Source of the DNA: Orthonyx spaldingii
Taxonomy: Eukaryota > Chordata > Aves > Passeriformes > Orthonychidae
Assembly (NCBI GenBank): GCA_013397795.1
Contig: VZTJ01004191.1
Location: forward strand, 597,880-661,879
DNA length: 64,000 nucleotides
Direction: 5' to 3'
Below, in pieces: positions 1 through 15,200 of this stretch. Each line of letters opens with the position of its first letter. Position 1 is the first letter of the stretch. The notes under the pieces were generated by a model. It had not been told where the DNA came from and did not search any database. It saw only the letters and a list, made by a program, of their open reading frames with translations. The translations under genes were made by a program, and so were the position numbers.

Positions 1-1664
1 GCGGGTTATATGCTGCATATGAACATTTGGAAACACAGACCAATGGTCCCTTCTGACCAGTCATTATCATCTTCAGTAGTTTTGTGGATGTGAAGCCAAG
101 TTTCTATTTGTACCTGTTTGTTAGATCTGTTTTTAAAGGATTTTAAACAAATCTTAGCAATTGGAAAAACATACAGAAAATTTATTTTCTTGTGTTTAAT
201 TCACTTTCATTTAAATAATAATGATTGACTCTCCAGGCTTGACTTAATATTCTTTTTATAATTTTAGTCTTGTTGACCTGTTTTATCTTCCATTTTCTTA
301 AGAAGCTCTTTCACGGTCTCACTCATTGCATTTTCATTTTTTTATGGTCTTTGAAATACCTACTGTGTTCTTCTCACGCTCTTCAATCCAAATCTTGTGA
401 CAGGGCTGCTCTGAATCCATCAACCTGGAAACACAGGACTTTCCAGACTTCTCATTTCCCAGCTCCCAATCCAGTATCTCGTACTAAAGCCTCCTTTTGT
501 CTGCAGGGATGAGTAAGGAAGGCACTTCTGGATATCTTTTAAGTGGAACAATGATCCCATTTCTTTTAAGAGCTCCATGGTGTTGCATCAATCCACTCTC
601 AGCAATTCTTTCTCAAGTGAGTCATCTTCATCAATGATGTCCCGTGAGAGCTGGGACACTGTTGGCTGTCCTTTGGTTTCTGAAACTCCGGCATCTTGAT
701 GCTTGCACAACTCTAGTGAGCTTAGACTTGTTCTGCCTGTCCCCGCAGAATTAACAGTGATGCCACTGAACAAGGCAGATGAAGTGACTTCTTCCTGACT
801 GATGATTGTTCCAATTGCAGTAGAAAGTGAATAAATATTTTCCAGGACTCCCTTGATTTCCCCGAATGAGGTCTGTAGTGGATATTAGGTGCTGAAGCTG
901 CTGTGATTTCTGGAGTTATGATACCTTGACAGATGGTGTTCATGCCATGTGGTGAAGTTCATGTCACCCTCCCCTAAAGGCCTTGTTCCTGATGAGACCT
1001 GGTGCTGCTGGGTTTGTGAGGCTGGCTTGCAGCAGCCCATCTGAGCACAGGGCAACATACTCTGCCATCTCCAAATTTCATGGGGATTCCTATTTCAGAG
1101 TCAAGTCTCCCTTCCCAGTTCGATTCACACAGGTTATGGCTTTACTCTGGATGAGCCTTTGGGCTGATTTCACTGAAAGCAGATTTAAGAATGTTGTCAA
1201 AAAATGAGGGAGAGAGAATAATGTAAACTAGTTTCTTTGATTTGAGCTAGTAACTCCTTTTTTTCCCCTTTCTCTATAAATCCTACTAATTTATTGGATA
1301 GCTTGTTGCATTTTGTTTGGTTTAGGCTGATAAAAATGTTCCCAGAATTGAATTCTGAGGCCTTCTACATATCTGCTTTTTTCTTTCTCTTTTTTTGTTT
1401 TAATTGTCTGGTACCATTTAATACTCACTTCTGACTGGCAAGTTTTCTAAGTTGTGCCAGTGGATGAATTTTCTTGGGGGGTGGAGAAGTGGAGAAGTAG
1501 CAGCAAGTAAGAAAATACTCCTGAGAACATTCTGTATTAAATCAGAATTTTATTACAGCCTAAATGAATTAATAGCTTATGATAACTTTCTTTTTTTTTT
1601 CCTCTTTCATGCTGCTTCTGTTCAGTGAATAGGGCTTTTGTTTTGGTCAGAGCTGAGCCTTGAT

Positions 1665-1682
1665 TTTATTTATTTATTTATT
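1665..1682. repeat. Short (TTTA)n microsatellite
   Basis: About four and a half perfect TTTA units in AT-rich intron. Confidence 0.9.
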
Positions 1683-4600
1683 CAAATTGCTTTAGTTTTC
1701 CAACTTTGTTCAGTAGTTCATCCACTAAAACCAGACTATCCCTTAGCTGGGCTGACAGGCCCTGTTTAACTGCTCCCAGGGCCGTCAGTCCCCATGTGTC
1801 ACAAACCCCATTGTTTTCTCCTCTGCCTTTTTTTCCCTGCCCTGTCCTACCTCTCAGAGCTGCTTTCTGACAGCCCATAATGCTGCTTCAGTGAACAGCT
1901 CCCCCGGTGGTCCACTTTGGAAATCTTCCATTTTGACTTCGAAAAAGAACATTCTCTCCAACTTTTTTTTTCTCTACAGAAATGCTTCTTGGATACAAAT
2001 ATCACTATATTTTGCATAAACGAATACCATGCCTTTAGAAATATGGGCCTCCTTCTTCCACAGCATTACATGTAGTTCTCAATTTGGAAAAAAATATGGT
2101 TTTTTCCAAGGACACTTCTCTAAATAGTTGATAAGCTTCCTGTCTGCTAGATGGTCTATGGGTACTCTGGGAACTTATAAATACATATAAAATTTCATCA
2201 GTCTTAACAGTTGCTAAGCTGCAGAATCCAGGGTGGCTTCCTGGGGTGATGTAAACTTGGTATTTAGAAGGAACTTCTTTCCCCCACATACACAGTGTAA
2301 ATTAATTGCCAGGAAAATGATAATTAAAAGAAGGAGCATAAATAAAATGGACCAAGTTCAATAGGTCTGTCCTTCTTTTCTCCTCATTCTTTATACATCT
2401 GCCAGATACTCTCCAGTTTTCCTTGTTTTCCCACCTGTCACTTTACTTCGGGTGCCGTCCCCTTTCCTTGCAGTCTTCATTATTTTCTCCTGTATATTCT
2501 GCTACTCAGCTCTCTTTTAACCTTGTCGTTTCCCTACTGCAAATCCTCCATCTCTTTTGTTCTTTCCTCATGCATTTTCAATTATTACGTTTAGCTCTCC
2601 CTCCCCTGGGCTCTCAGTGGCTTGCTGCAGTTGCAGCGGTGTTGTTCTGAGAGCCGGTGTCCCACAGCAAGGCCTCTGGGACTGGAGAACTGGCAGCTCT
2701 AAGCTATAAGTGCCCCTTACTGGTCCATTCCCTTGAGTTTCATCTTTACATCAAAACAGCTCCTACCAGATTTCCCATTTTTCTTCCTTTTTCTCCCTTT
2801 TCTCCCCTTTCTCCACCTCTTTCCCGGCCCCCATCAGCAGCTCGGAGCTCACCTGTCCCTCAGCACATTCCCTGCTGTTTCCACCCCCTGTAGCCCCATG
2901 GCTCTTTCCTCGGTGACTGTCTGGAAAAACATCTTTGCCTGGCTGTTTGCCATCATTTGTTAGCTCCTCTTTGATTATGGGCACTGCTGAAATACACATT
3001 CTTTGATCTGAGGCTGATGCAGGACACGGTCAGGGAGCCTCTGCTGGGATGATGGCAGAGCAGGAGTTAGGGAATGTGACCTCCTGCTGCTCCCTTGCCC
3101 GAAAAAGCTCCACTAATGCTACTTTTGTCTCTTCTGCATATGAGCTAGGTAGCATCCATGCTGTTAGGACACTGTGGAAGTAATGGGAATTCTGGATGGT
3201 GGATAGTCTCTGTCCCCACTGAAGAGCATAGTGGGTACGGTCTCTGTACCCATGGTACTATTCTAGCCCGGGATAGCTGTGAGCCTTAAATACAGGGCAG
3301 ATTTGGCCAAACCTCAGGCTGTCCTGGGATGGAGGATGCATGGCAGGAATTTGTAGGGAAAATGTGCACAGAGTCTGGCAGCAAAAGGAGTAGCACTCCC
3401 TCTGCACTGATTTAGGAAGTTCCTTTTCCTTGATCGTGCTTTTTTTTTTGCACAGGGGGAATTGATGTGGGGCTATTCTGTGAAGAATATTACTGAAATA
3501 ATACCCCTAAAAGTGGAATAAAACACAAAGGAGTACAGCCTGGCCCTATAAGTGCTTGTGCACTGAAAAGTCAATGAACTGGGATATAGAGGCTGAGACA
3601 CATGGCAGGGAGAAGGTGGTGGTGAATAAGGTGAATAGATTTCCTAATCTGGTTTCGTTTCTGGAGCCATTGTGATGTGAAACTACAGCCTAAGGTTGAA
3701 AATAACACCCACCAAGAAGGATATTTTGGAAACTTTAGCTGCCTAAATTTCAGCAGATGCCTGTTGAGCTTTGAATTTATTATATTCTGGGGGAGAGGGG
3801 GTTAATGAATCTTTAGGTGGCTATTTTTTTGTTTGGTAAATTTTCAGCTGTAATTTGACCGTCTTTTGCTGTCGTGAGAAATCTCTTGAAAGGTAACTCC
3901 CTGACACCTTATTGGAAACAAAATCTGAGAGCATTAAATGTGTTCAAGTAATTGGGTGAGAATTTTTTTAACATAGCAAAGCAGTGATTTTTCCATGTAA
4001 TCCCTGTAGGAAAAAAGCTAACTTCCTGGGGTTTTTCCCTTGTTTGTTTGAGTATGTATATATGTGTTTTAAATTTCCACTGGAAAAAAAAAAAGACCTG
4101 CTCTAAAGCAGATACCTTGCAAGAAAAAATGTTGTCCATACATAAGTGTTTGGCAGAGTTATAAGAAACTGGAGATAGGGTCTGAGAGATCCTCCTGAAT
4201 TTTCAAGACTTTTCTACACATTTAAGATGCTGAGCAAAAGGAATACCCTGACATTACAGCTGGAAGAATTTTTTTGTTCAAATGCCATGAATCATCAGAG
4301 TACTCAAGCATGTGCTTAATCTTCAGAAACTATTACCCCTTAAAGTAATTCTGTTTAAGTGCTTTATTAAATTGAAGCTACTGCCGTATTTTACTTTACA
4401 GCACTGCTTCTGTGGAGCCTGTAGAAGGTCACAGTTTTTCTTTCAGTGACCAAGGAATTAAAAAAAAAATCTGGATCATTTAATAAGGTGATTTAAGACC
4501 TTGATCTTGCACATGCTTTAAACCTAAACTTAGTGCGTTTTGTTTGGTGCTGTTGGCCTCATAGACAACATATCAAATTCAAGACCATGCTTTCACAACA

Positions 4601-7600
4601 ATTGATAATGTTTTACAGTACAGCCATCAAAGAATCAGAAATATTAAATAAACTTTCAGATTGTTCTGATTCTTACAATCAATTTGTTAAGCAGATGAGC
4701 TGTTACCTCAGAGAACATAAAAGCCAATTTTCATTTACTCTCTCGGAATGAAGTTACTAAGCTTCATACTATCATTCCCATGTCTTACTCGGCATGAACC
4801 CCTGTCAGTCCTTACATTTAACAAAACATTGTGCTGACAGAACACCAAAAATTTAACTGAGGGGAACAAAACCAAGAACAATGCATAATACCAATTTGGT
4901 GATTATTTATATTGCTGGAGGGAATGGTGCTGCTGCAGAGTGTGCTCCAGAGAAGGGAAACCTCTGCAGAAATAGGTATTTGTTGGACATATTGCTGAAA
5001 ATACTACAGGATGTTACTGCTGTGCATTCTAGTTCTTGCTGTTGTAAGAGGGAAACTGCACTGAAGTGCCTTTGTTCCGATTTCATTATCTGAAAGCAGA
5101 GGTCACATTCAAAACTTTCAGTCTCCCTGTTGAAGTGGAAAAAGGGGTTGAAATAAGTGGGCTATTTGCTTTACTGAATAGGTAGTCTGGGTCATGCATA
5201 TCTAAATTGTTTGGCAGCACATGCATGGAAGGAATTTGATATCTGACTTCATACCCTAGAGATGTCAGTGTCTCTACCAGAAAGAGTTGTACCTTTATTC
5301 CTTTTGCACATTTCTGTTTGCAGAACTTTCTTGGAAAAGGATTCCATAAAAACTGTGACTTGGTGACATGCCAATGTTTTTCTCTAACTACAAAGCACCA
5401 AAGTCCAACTTTATTTAGAAATTCCCATTTTTTTCTGATGCATTCCAACCTGTCTAAAGACGAATGTGGTCAACGCTCCTCTTTGCATGTCCTTTCCCCC
5501 TACACACCATTTTTCTCTTAAAGCAGCCCAATTCTTGCTTGCGCCGTGGCAGAGTTCATCGGATCTTTAGTGCAGGTCTTGGTGCAGCACCTGCTGCCAA
5601 GGCAGGTGCTCTGAAGGGATCGCTCCTGCTCCTGAGCGTGGGGGATTTTCCCCAGGGCTCTCGTGATGGCTTTGTGTGCATGGGCACTCTGGGGAAAGGC
5701 AGCCTCCTTTGGCTGTGCTGCAGGCTGAACCCAAAGCCATGAGGGAGCCTAACTGCGTTATTTGGCTACGAGAGGGCAGACACAAGTGGGACCCTATGGC
5801 TTTTGCTTGGCTTGAATTCCTGGGGAAGCGATTTTACCTCTATTCAGACGGGAGCGTGCAGGCGTATTCAGAGTGCAAGGAACAAATGAGGCAAGGAGGG
5901 CTGCCAGGACTTCTCTGACCTGGGACTGTTTTGGCTGTAAGAGTGAGCCAGGGAATGGGTATAAGAGAGGAATAGAATAGACAACCTCAGGCTGTTGTCT
6001 GGAAATAAAAACCTGAATACTAAAATGCTTTGGTTGGATATTAGGTATAAAATGTTTTACTGTGTGAAAATGGCAGCAGCTTATTCTGTATACACATGAG
6101 TTTTACATTTAAGGAGATTATGGCTTCAGAATAGAAGAACTTTTATATTACAGTTCTCTCAAAAGCTTTAACAATGGAAGAAATCCCATCAAATTTTTCA
6201 TAGTATAATTGTTGGCTAGGAAAACGCTTTTCTGTCATACGCATCAAATCTAAGGTGTTGTCACTTAAGTTTTGTGTTAACAGTCTCTTCTAAATCTATA
6301 TTAAATGTATTTCTCTTCTTTATCTTTCTGGCACTTTGCATCCTTTCACTGTCTGTTTTGAATTTTTTTTTAAAAAGTCTTTTTCTTGAGGGAAGTGCAA
6401 GAACTGCATATTGGCTGCATCACATGTGGTCTTATGGAGCAAAATCCAAAAGCTTATTCTGAATGGGCAATACACAGAAGTCTATTCAGGATAGCAACAG
6501 CAGTTGCATTAATTTTCTAGAATAGCTTAATGACGCAGTTTTCTTTAAGTTAATACAGAAGTTTCCAAAGCACGTTTCTGAGTTCTTTCACTGGACTTTG
6601 TTGCACAAAAAAAAAAAGTTACTGGGAATGAGTTACTGGAATACATTCCTGTACTGCTTATCCTGAAAGGCTCTTTGTGATGTCCATTAATATTGCTGTT
6701 ATGATTAGGTACTGGTCATAATTTTGAGCTGTTTTTAAGACAAGAGTTCTAGTGGTCAGTATGGAAGGCAACAGGCAGTTGCTGCAGCCTGCTCCACAAT
6801 GGGCAGACAATATTAATCTTTCTCCTGAGTAGGATTACATGAGTTAGCAAGAGTCGGAACTCAGGGGATGGGGGGATGCTTTCTGGAAGGAGCAGCATGT
6901 TTTCCTTCATGCTGCCATTCACTGAGGAAAGCCCCAGTGTTTGTAGCTGTGAGAACACCTGAGTGTCCCTGTTTGCACACAACTTTTTCTGTAGGTGTCC
7001 TGTTTAATGGAAAGGACGGCCTGTTGTCTTGATAAGTGTGATTTATGTGGGTGCTTTGGGGAAGTTCTGAAGAGTCCAAAGGCCAGGTGAGAAGTTTGCT
7101 GTTTGAGTGTGAGTGTTACCAAAGGGTCCTGCAGGAGATGGGCTCTGGCACAGCCGGGCAGGGGGATGTGTGGGAGGCTGTCGTGCCCTCAGGAATACAG
7201 CCTTGACTTGCTCACCCCATTCGGCTTGAACTTGCTAAAATAACTTGGTCTTAAAGAAGAGACCAAGCATGAAGAATTTCAGTCTTTGAAGGAGCTGTGA
7301 AGGTGGGAAAAATGGGAAATGGAAGGTGAGGTGGGAATGCTTTAAAAGGGCATTTATGTAAGGAGTACAAATTGTGCTGTACTTCTACCTTTACCTGTCA
7401 AGTACACACACAACATCTATAAGCACAACTATCAAAAGATAGAAATATGCCACTGGGAAGTTTAGTGCATATTCTTATTATTGATATTTATAAAATTAAG
7501 GAAAAGAAAACATAATAGGAAAAGTCTTTATACCGTATAAAACCGCAGAATTTGTATTTTATATTTTGGTTTTTAAACTATTAATAACATATTGTTCCAC

Positions 7601-10600
7601 TGAAAATCTAGTTTACCGAGAGTTCCTTCTTCAATAAACTTTATGATCAACAAGAAAGTAAAAAACTTAAGGGAAATAAATACATGTCTTCTGGTCTGAA
7701 TTAGTCACTGACATAGTATTTTCTATTATAGTATTTGAAGCAGGAGGGAGTGCTTTAAATGCTTCAACCCATTTAACCTTAATTGCTTGGTTTTAATAGA
7801 CATTTGCTAACTAAAGGAACCAAATTATAGCTTGAATTAGGCCTTACTAATCTTAATTAAAAGCTCTACTTTATAATCGGAAACAGCTTATGTTTAAAAC
7901 AGTAAGCCTTTCTTAAATGGCTTACTTTAAAATACTAAGGCCCTTTTGCTAATAATTGTTTAGGCTGAATACGGGTAACCATTATTCTCCTTATATTGCA
8001 CTTAATTAAAAATATCTCCTCCATGTGGTTTTGTGCAGTCTGCTGGCTGTAAAATTGTTTGACTGGTGGGGGGTGGGATTGCTTTACTTTTCCTGTGGTA
8101 ATTTGAAAACATGTTTCTGCCTTTGTTTTAAAAGTTTTCTGGGGTCGCAAGCTCCAAGATTAACATGTGAATCAATGCAAACGTTCACTTCCTGCATTTG
8201 TCTGTCCTCAGGCAAACGCTTGTCAGTCACTTACAGCCATTCATAATACACCCTATAACTCATTTAGTTTAATGCTGAAACTGTGCTCAGTCACTTGATT
8301 ATGGTCTCTGCACTCCTTCAGAGACCTAAATTTCAGTATAAATCAAGTCTATTATACTGGGAGGGAGGGAGGCAGACCCTGGCTGCCTTTGGTATATTAA
8401 CAGAACTTCTGAGCTTTTCAGGGCTGTGTGAAGAGGACAGAGGGTAGATTCTGTCTGTCCAAAGGTGGATCTCTGTAGTACAGACCAGCACACTTAAACC
8501 ATTTGCTTTGTCTTCCCTTTATAGTTGATGGAGAGAAACTTCCTTCATGCAGTTTGTCTTGTATTATTGGAGACGAAAATAGGTCAGATAAATCATGTCC
8601 TGAAAATAAGAGTCTCTCTTTGACACAGGCGTGGGCATCTACAATGGAGGTGTGTAAAGTTGGATGAGGTGTATCTGGGCAAAGAGCCTGCAGCTGTCAC
8701 ATTCAAATTCCACCAAAATTAATGAAGAATATTCTCTACTTGTGCTTTGAATTTAACCACGACAGGGCATTTTAAAGCTGCCATATTATCACTGGATCAT
8801 TATGAAATTCATCCTCCCAGTCTCAGTTTTACATTTCTAATTCTTTAATTTAAATTTTTTCTTAGTGCATCCTACTCAGGAAGCACTGCTAGACGATGCG
8901 ATCATATTTTTACTTAATTTGCATTGCTTTTAATTCAGTGGCTGAATTGCCTACTTGCACAAACTAAACACCAATTAAAAGTCCTTTATGTGCTAAGTCT
9001 ACCAGACCTTCATGTGCACTTGGAAAAAAATTCTGTAAAAAGTCACTTGTGCCAGTTATGGAGATGCACAGACCTTCTTGAATGTCAGTTTTGTCTGCCT
9101 AGTTATCAGATCTTTGGAAATCTCCTAAAGCATTTTTTAGCATTTCTCCTTAATGCCCAGTTAGTTTTATGTTCTGTGCTGGTGGAATATACAAAGATTT
9201 TTAGATTAGACCCAGTATAGGAAGACAAAATCAAGAGTCTCTACAGTGGGTGCAAAGAACTCTGGTCCCATCTATGCTTCATACCAATGTGTATTTATCT
9301 TTTAATATCAAAAATGTGCAAACTGGCCAGACCAAGTTTGACTGAGGATCTGTCTAGCCTGATGTGCAGTGGCCAACAGTGGATGCTTACAGCAGATTAT
9401 AAAAAAAAAAAAAAATGAAATGGAAGAATGCAGCTTTAGATTTAAAGACCTCCTCAGCCAGAAGTTTCATTCAGATCACTGTGTTTAAGGACATGTTCAG
9501 AATAGGAATAGAAAAGAAGTGTACTTGCTTCTCCAGGTGTTCTGCAAAACTCACAGTGGTAGGCAGGTGATTAGCTGTGCTCAGAACACTGGGAAAGAAT
9601 TGTGCAGGAACAGGCGATTGTTTGCACCTGTCTCCTTGCAGCCTCCCACCCCCTGTGGTTTACCAGGAACATCACATTGTGTTTCTCTACATGGGCAAAC
9701 CCTACAAAACCTAGTTTTTAGCTTGGCAGCTAGCAGCATCTTCAGAATGACTGGCCTTCACACTTTTCTGAAAATGAGACTTCATTAAGGACAGCCTCAA
9801 GTCAGTTGTGAAAAATTAACAGCTACTTTGAAAACCTTGCCCTGGATGTTTGACCTAACTTGAGATGGCTACAGTGTTAAACCAGGTGCCATGGATAAAC
9901 ACCCATAACCCTTTCATTTCATCTCTGAGTCTTTCACTGAGGCTGAAGTTCTGTGTTATTCATGGGTGAGTTAACTTGCCAGGTCTTGGGGCACTGCTTT
10001 CAGTGGATAACCAAGGATGTTGCAATGTGTTCTCTCCTGGACTTCTCCTTATCTATCTTGGAAATACTATGAATATAGGGGTTCTCTAGAAAGATGGGAA
10101 GAAGGAAGAAGCATGCTAAATTTATGAAGAGCATTTCAAGAAGTGACATCTCTCATCTCTAGTTTTATGTTGGATGTACTGTCCAGTTAAACAAAAAACA
10201 ACTCAAACTGTTTGTTGGATTGTTAATCAAGTCTTTAGGCAAAACATTGCTGCATTTTGCTTATCTCTGCATAATAAAATAGCATTGCTGTGAAAGGCAT
10301 CTCATAAGAAAACATCTACATGAGATTATTGGGAATAGGTCTGCAAGACCAAACAACTGTTTATATAAACTTAGCCACTTTTATCCCTCTGCTGTTGGGG
10401 AGGTCAGTACAGTTGTACAGCTTGACTTTCTACAGTGCATTCTATCGAAAGCATCTTACTATCTGAATACTGCACAGAAGTCATAGGCATTCTTTGGTTC
10501 TCTCTACCTAACGTTCTCCCCAACATAACGAACAAATATAATTGCTTAAAATTCCCAAAGGAAAATTTTCAGGCTATGAATATGAACCCTCTTCAGTGTA

Positions 10601-12241
10601 CAGCAAATGTCTATGTTACTATTTCCATATCTGCAGTTTCATTCTTTTTTCATTTAATAGTGTTAATGGAAGCTGTGTGTGTTTTCTAGTACGGGATATT
10701 GCAACACTGGAGCAAAAATGTCTGATTTCATGGCAAAGCTAAAATTGCATCTGTTTGTCCTATCTCCCTTTCTTGTCCAAACATCAGATGTGAGGACAGC
10801 TTATAAATGAAAATATTTGATGATTCACAGGTGTTTTTCAGATTTGAATGTTAAATTTCATCCTTACCACTTTTCCTGGACTTTCCTCACTACAAAGTTG
10901 GTGTTTGTACAGCTCGTCCAGGCCTCATCTAACCCTCACTTACCTCATGTCCAGCAAAGATGAGTGTGCAGCTTGATTAATTCCTGTTCCTGCTATTGCT
11001 TACTTCTCTAGTTGTCAAAGAGTCCAGGAAATGTTTAGAGAGTGTGGAAAGGGTAATGATGATGGAAATGCCAGTGAGTTGCCTGCTGCTGTTCACTATC
11101 TCTGCATTTATGTCCCTCCTGGACTATGGCTACACATCCACTGGTCAAAAACCAAAGGCTGCTCACCACTGTTTATTAGGTTTTCTTTCTCTCTGATTAT
11201 TTCTCTCTGTGAGCTCTGGCTCACAAGACTAATTTCTGCATGGCCTTTTAAAAGACTGAGGAGAGCCTACATCAATACTGATGATCTCTCTTTGTGAATA
11301 AAATTTTAGAATCATCAGCATGTATCAATAGGATTGGGTTCTCCATTTCAGGAATAAAATAGCTGGAATCCAAAAATTACCTCAATGTGGTATTTGTTTG
11401 AAAATAAAATCTTTTTGCATTCATCTATTACAACAACATCTAGGGCTTCTTGTTGATACTGGCCAGGGCCATGCATTCAAAAAATGGAAAACATTCAGTC
11501 TGTACATCCAAGCAAAACTGCATGGCAGGTACTTTACACACTGTGGAGACAGAATTGTTGTTAAGAAGCTGAGAGAGGCTGCGCCAGAATTCTGAGCTGT
11601 GCAGCAAAATTGCCAAATGTTTTGGCATCTTGAAAATAGCTCCACATTTCATGACTGTACAGTCCTGAGGGAGACAGCTTTTAAAGCTGTGAACTGTTTC
11701 AAACAGTGCTTGTCTGTGCTCCCATTTAGGGTATAATCATTGTTATCACAGGTTTAGTAAGGTTTAACTTACTGAAAGTGAGATGCTGAAACACAAATCT
11801 GTAACAAGTTTAAATTTTCATTGCAAACAAAATGTGACTTGATCATCTTAGACCCTTGCATAGTAACAAAATTTGTAGCCTAGTAACTTTTGTACCTTCT
11901 AGATGGTGCACAGAGCAGAAGGGTGGTGGACAAAAATGAGTTTAAGCTTTTTTCAATACTATCTCAGACTTTTAAAAAGGTATTGTAAATATTTCATCTG
12001 ATTTCTATTCAATTTAGTCTTCTCAGGTCTTTTTGAAGTGAATGTATCTAGCTCATAAATGAGCCATGTAAATGGCTTAATGTAGGGTCATCTCAACTAA
12101 TTTTCCTGTTTGTTTCCTAAAAATGCTGAGTACCCACAGCCCTGCAAGGGATTCGTGAGCAGTATTAATACCACTCTCCTGAAAACATAAACTAAATATA
12201 AGTAATACATCTGTATTTAGGCTGAAGCACTGAAATATCTT

Positions 12242-12270
12242 TTAAGAAGACTTACAGTAAGTCTTCTTAA
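12242..12270. repeat. Perfect inverted repeat, 14-bp arms, 1-nt spacer
   Basis: TTAAGAAGACTTAC is followed by one A and then its exact reverse complement. Transcribed from either strand it would form a tight stem, and on both strands it presents a GTAAGT, the core of a splice donor. Confidence 0.95.
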
Positions 12271-15200
12271 CACCACAGAAAAGAGAAGGAAAGTAAAAAA
12301 TCCTCAGTACTATCTCCTGGATAAAAAAAAAGGTGTAATGTGAAATGATTAATATTGGAAATTAGGCAACATGCTGGTATTAATAGATTACTCTTTCCAA
12401 AGGTACTCCAGAGTCTTAATTATCATGAGTGTGAGGGACTTCTGCTTCACTGAGCTTTAATGAATGACCAATACTCTCATTTTTCAGTGCATTTCATGTG
12501 TATTACAGCAATTTTACCATCATGTAGACCCTCCTAGACTGGATAAAAGCTTCTCTAGTTAGAAAAACTATTTACAGCAAAACCAAACTTAAATGATTTT
12601 AAACCAAAGAAGGATCATCTGTGTTCTGATGAGTCAGCTGCAGTTTATTAGGTGAGGAGTTACAGTCTTTATCCTTGTGAAGGACTTAGAGTGGCACTCC
12701 TTATAGGCTGCTCTTCACTCTTCTCTGCGAACCAAAATGCTGAGAGGCCTTCAGTTCATAAAGAATGTTGTTAAGTAATGGTATGAATTTGTCTGCATTC
12801 AGGGAACAGGTGGCAAAATAGGAGGCAGAGTTGTCTTCTGGGGCTTCATGAACATTGGGTCTGGCAGGGAACACGAGTTCATGGTTTCCCAGTGGCTCAT
12901 GTTTAGAGGTAATCACACAACTGCAGTAAATGATGAAATGAAAGGCAGCCCTGAACAGGTGATTCCCTCATTGCAGGGCACACCAGCAGTGTAATGCAGA
13001 GCTGCTCTGCTCATAGATAGATAGATTACTTGTGTGGGACTGTCCTGCCAGTTTTTGTAGGCTGGCAAAATTAATACCTGATACGTGTCTCATACAGAGT
13101 AGGAAGTTTGACCAAGTGGTACAGGATGACAGGAAGCCCTGTATTTTACAAATCTTGCATGATATAAATTACATAGTATTCCCCAAGTGGTTAACCAGTT
13201 CAGCAGAATAGTTCTCAGCCTGGAGAATGCAACAGCCCAAGGACTACTACTAAAGTACAGGTGAGAAAAGTAGTTTGAAAAGGTAGCCCTGCTCTCAGAA
13301 GATGTGCATTTGCTATACGAGTGTTTCCAGTTCTGCTGGAAAACACACCAGTTCCTCATATCCAGAAAGGTTCAAAACCACTGCTGTGTAGCCTCTCATA
13401 CTGTTTGTGGTCTTGGCTTTTTCAGCCTGAAACTGTAATGTCAGTGTGTCAGGGACTAAGGAAGCATGTGCTGTATGGTATCAAGGCATCTTCCATTTGA
13501 CAGTGCACAAGCTGCCGCTGACTTGTTCTGAAATGGGAAAGAAGCCACCTTCTGTTCCCCCACATGAAGGGCCACATAAAATAAGTTAATATTCATTCAC
13601 AGATAGGTAATAAAGAGATTTACTTCAGAATTGAAGGTTGGGATTTTTTTCCCTTTGTCAATGGACAGACATTTAGAAATGAAGTGCAAAGGAATGTTGG
13701 AGAGACACAATCTGAGAATGAGATGCGTGCAGAGTCTGGAAAAAAAATAGGTGAATTATATACCAATGAGCTAATTTCACTACTTTATACGTTTCTCTCA
13801 AATTGTATAGGTGCATATTTGAATTTAAAGATCTAGGAACAACCTTGTGCCATGACTTGCCGAAACAATTATCATTAGGATGCATGCACTCCAGCAGTGT
13901 CAGTAAGGCACACAGAATTACTGCCCCATTAGATCTCTAAGAACTTCGAAGATTCGATGTGGAATCAAGCATTTCCCATTATATTAAAAGAGGGAATTGT
14001 GGTGGAAATGGCTGTGATTTAGAGTGGGTGGGAAAAAATGCTGTCAAATGTCATGTTTCACATTCATAACAGCTTGTGAACAGGAAACCTCTCTGCTTGA
14101 GCTTGTCGGGCATGGCAGCTACTAAATACAGCCTCTAAAACTGTTACATGCTCTGCAGGTATCCATCTTTATTTGGGTATCCCACTTGAGCTTCAAAGAA
14201 CTTGCAGCCAATCTGTTTAAATATCAATGAAGACAAATGTCAAGCTGCTCCAAACTCTAATCAAGGGTTCAAGATGCTGGATGCAGGATAACAATAATTT
14301 TGGGTTTATCTAGGAAAAAAATATTCTGTTTACTATAAATGAAGCAGGAATGGTCCCAAATAAGTTTCCATTGTGCTGGTTGAGATGGCAAATGTCACAC
14401 AGGAATAATAATCAGATACATGAATAGAAAATACATTGTTCCCTAGGGGAAGAACTCTGCTTAATTATTTTTTTCCATAAATGATTCTAGCTCTCCAGAA
14501 GTTTCAGGCACCCAAAAGGTACTGTGAGTAAAAAGCTCTGTATAAACCCAGTATTAATGCAGTAGGAAGACTTGCCAGTTAAGCAGTGAGAAACTGTTCA
14601 AGGTCCTAAGAGTGTTCCATATCACTTATTTGATCTCCTCTCTGTTCCTGCTGCTACAGTGTTATTTATGCCACCATACAGAGTATGTACGTGACTGGCA
14701 AATTACACTAAGTGCTTGCAGAATCTCAGCTTTCAGTTTATATCTTTTTTTCAATATCATCAAGTATTTCCTACTTCCCTGTACTTCACTGACAGCATTC
14801 CATTGGCAAAGTACACATGCACTGAAGGAGGAATACCTGCCTTGTACATCAGGCATCCTCAGAGAAGGAATCAAAGGGGCAGATTCTTGTGTCTGTTGTC
14901 AGTTGGATTGACATATCAATGTCCAGCCATTAAAAATGTTCTTTCAACTCTTCAAACTAGGAGTTTAAATAAGGAGAGAAATGCACAGGAAAGAGAACAG
15001 TGACAGGAAACAGAGGAAGGGAAGGGGAATTTAAGAAAAATATAAGGGAGGGAGTCTCCAGACACCATATTTCTTATTAATGAGTGAAGAATGGAATGGT
15101 TATTCATCAAAAATGTGAGAGACAACTATTCAGCTACTGCAGAAATTTTGGATTTTCCTCATCTGTTGCCTTGTTTAATTTACCAGTGTGTGAGCTGAGT

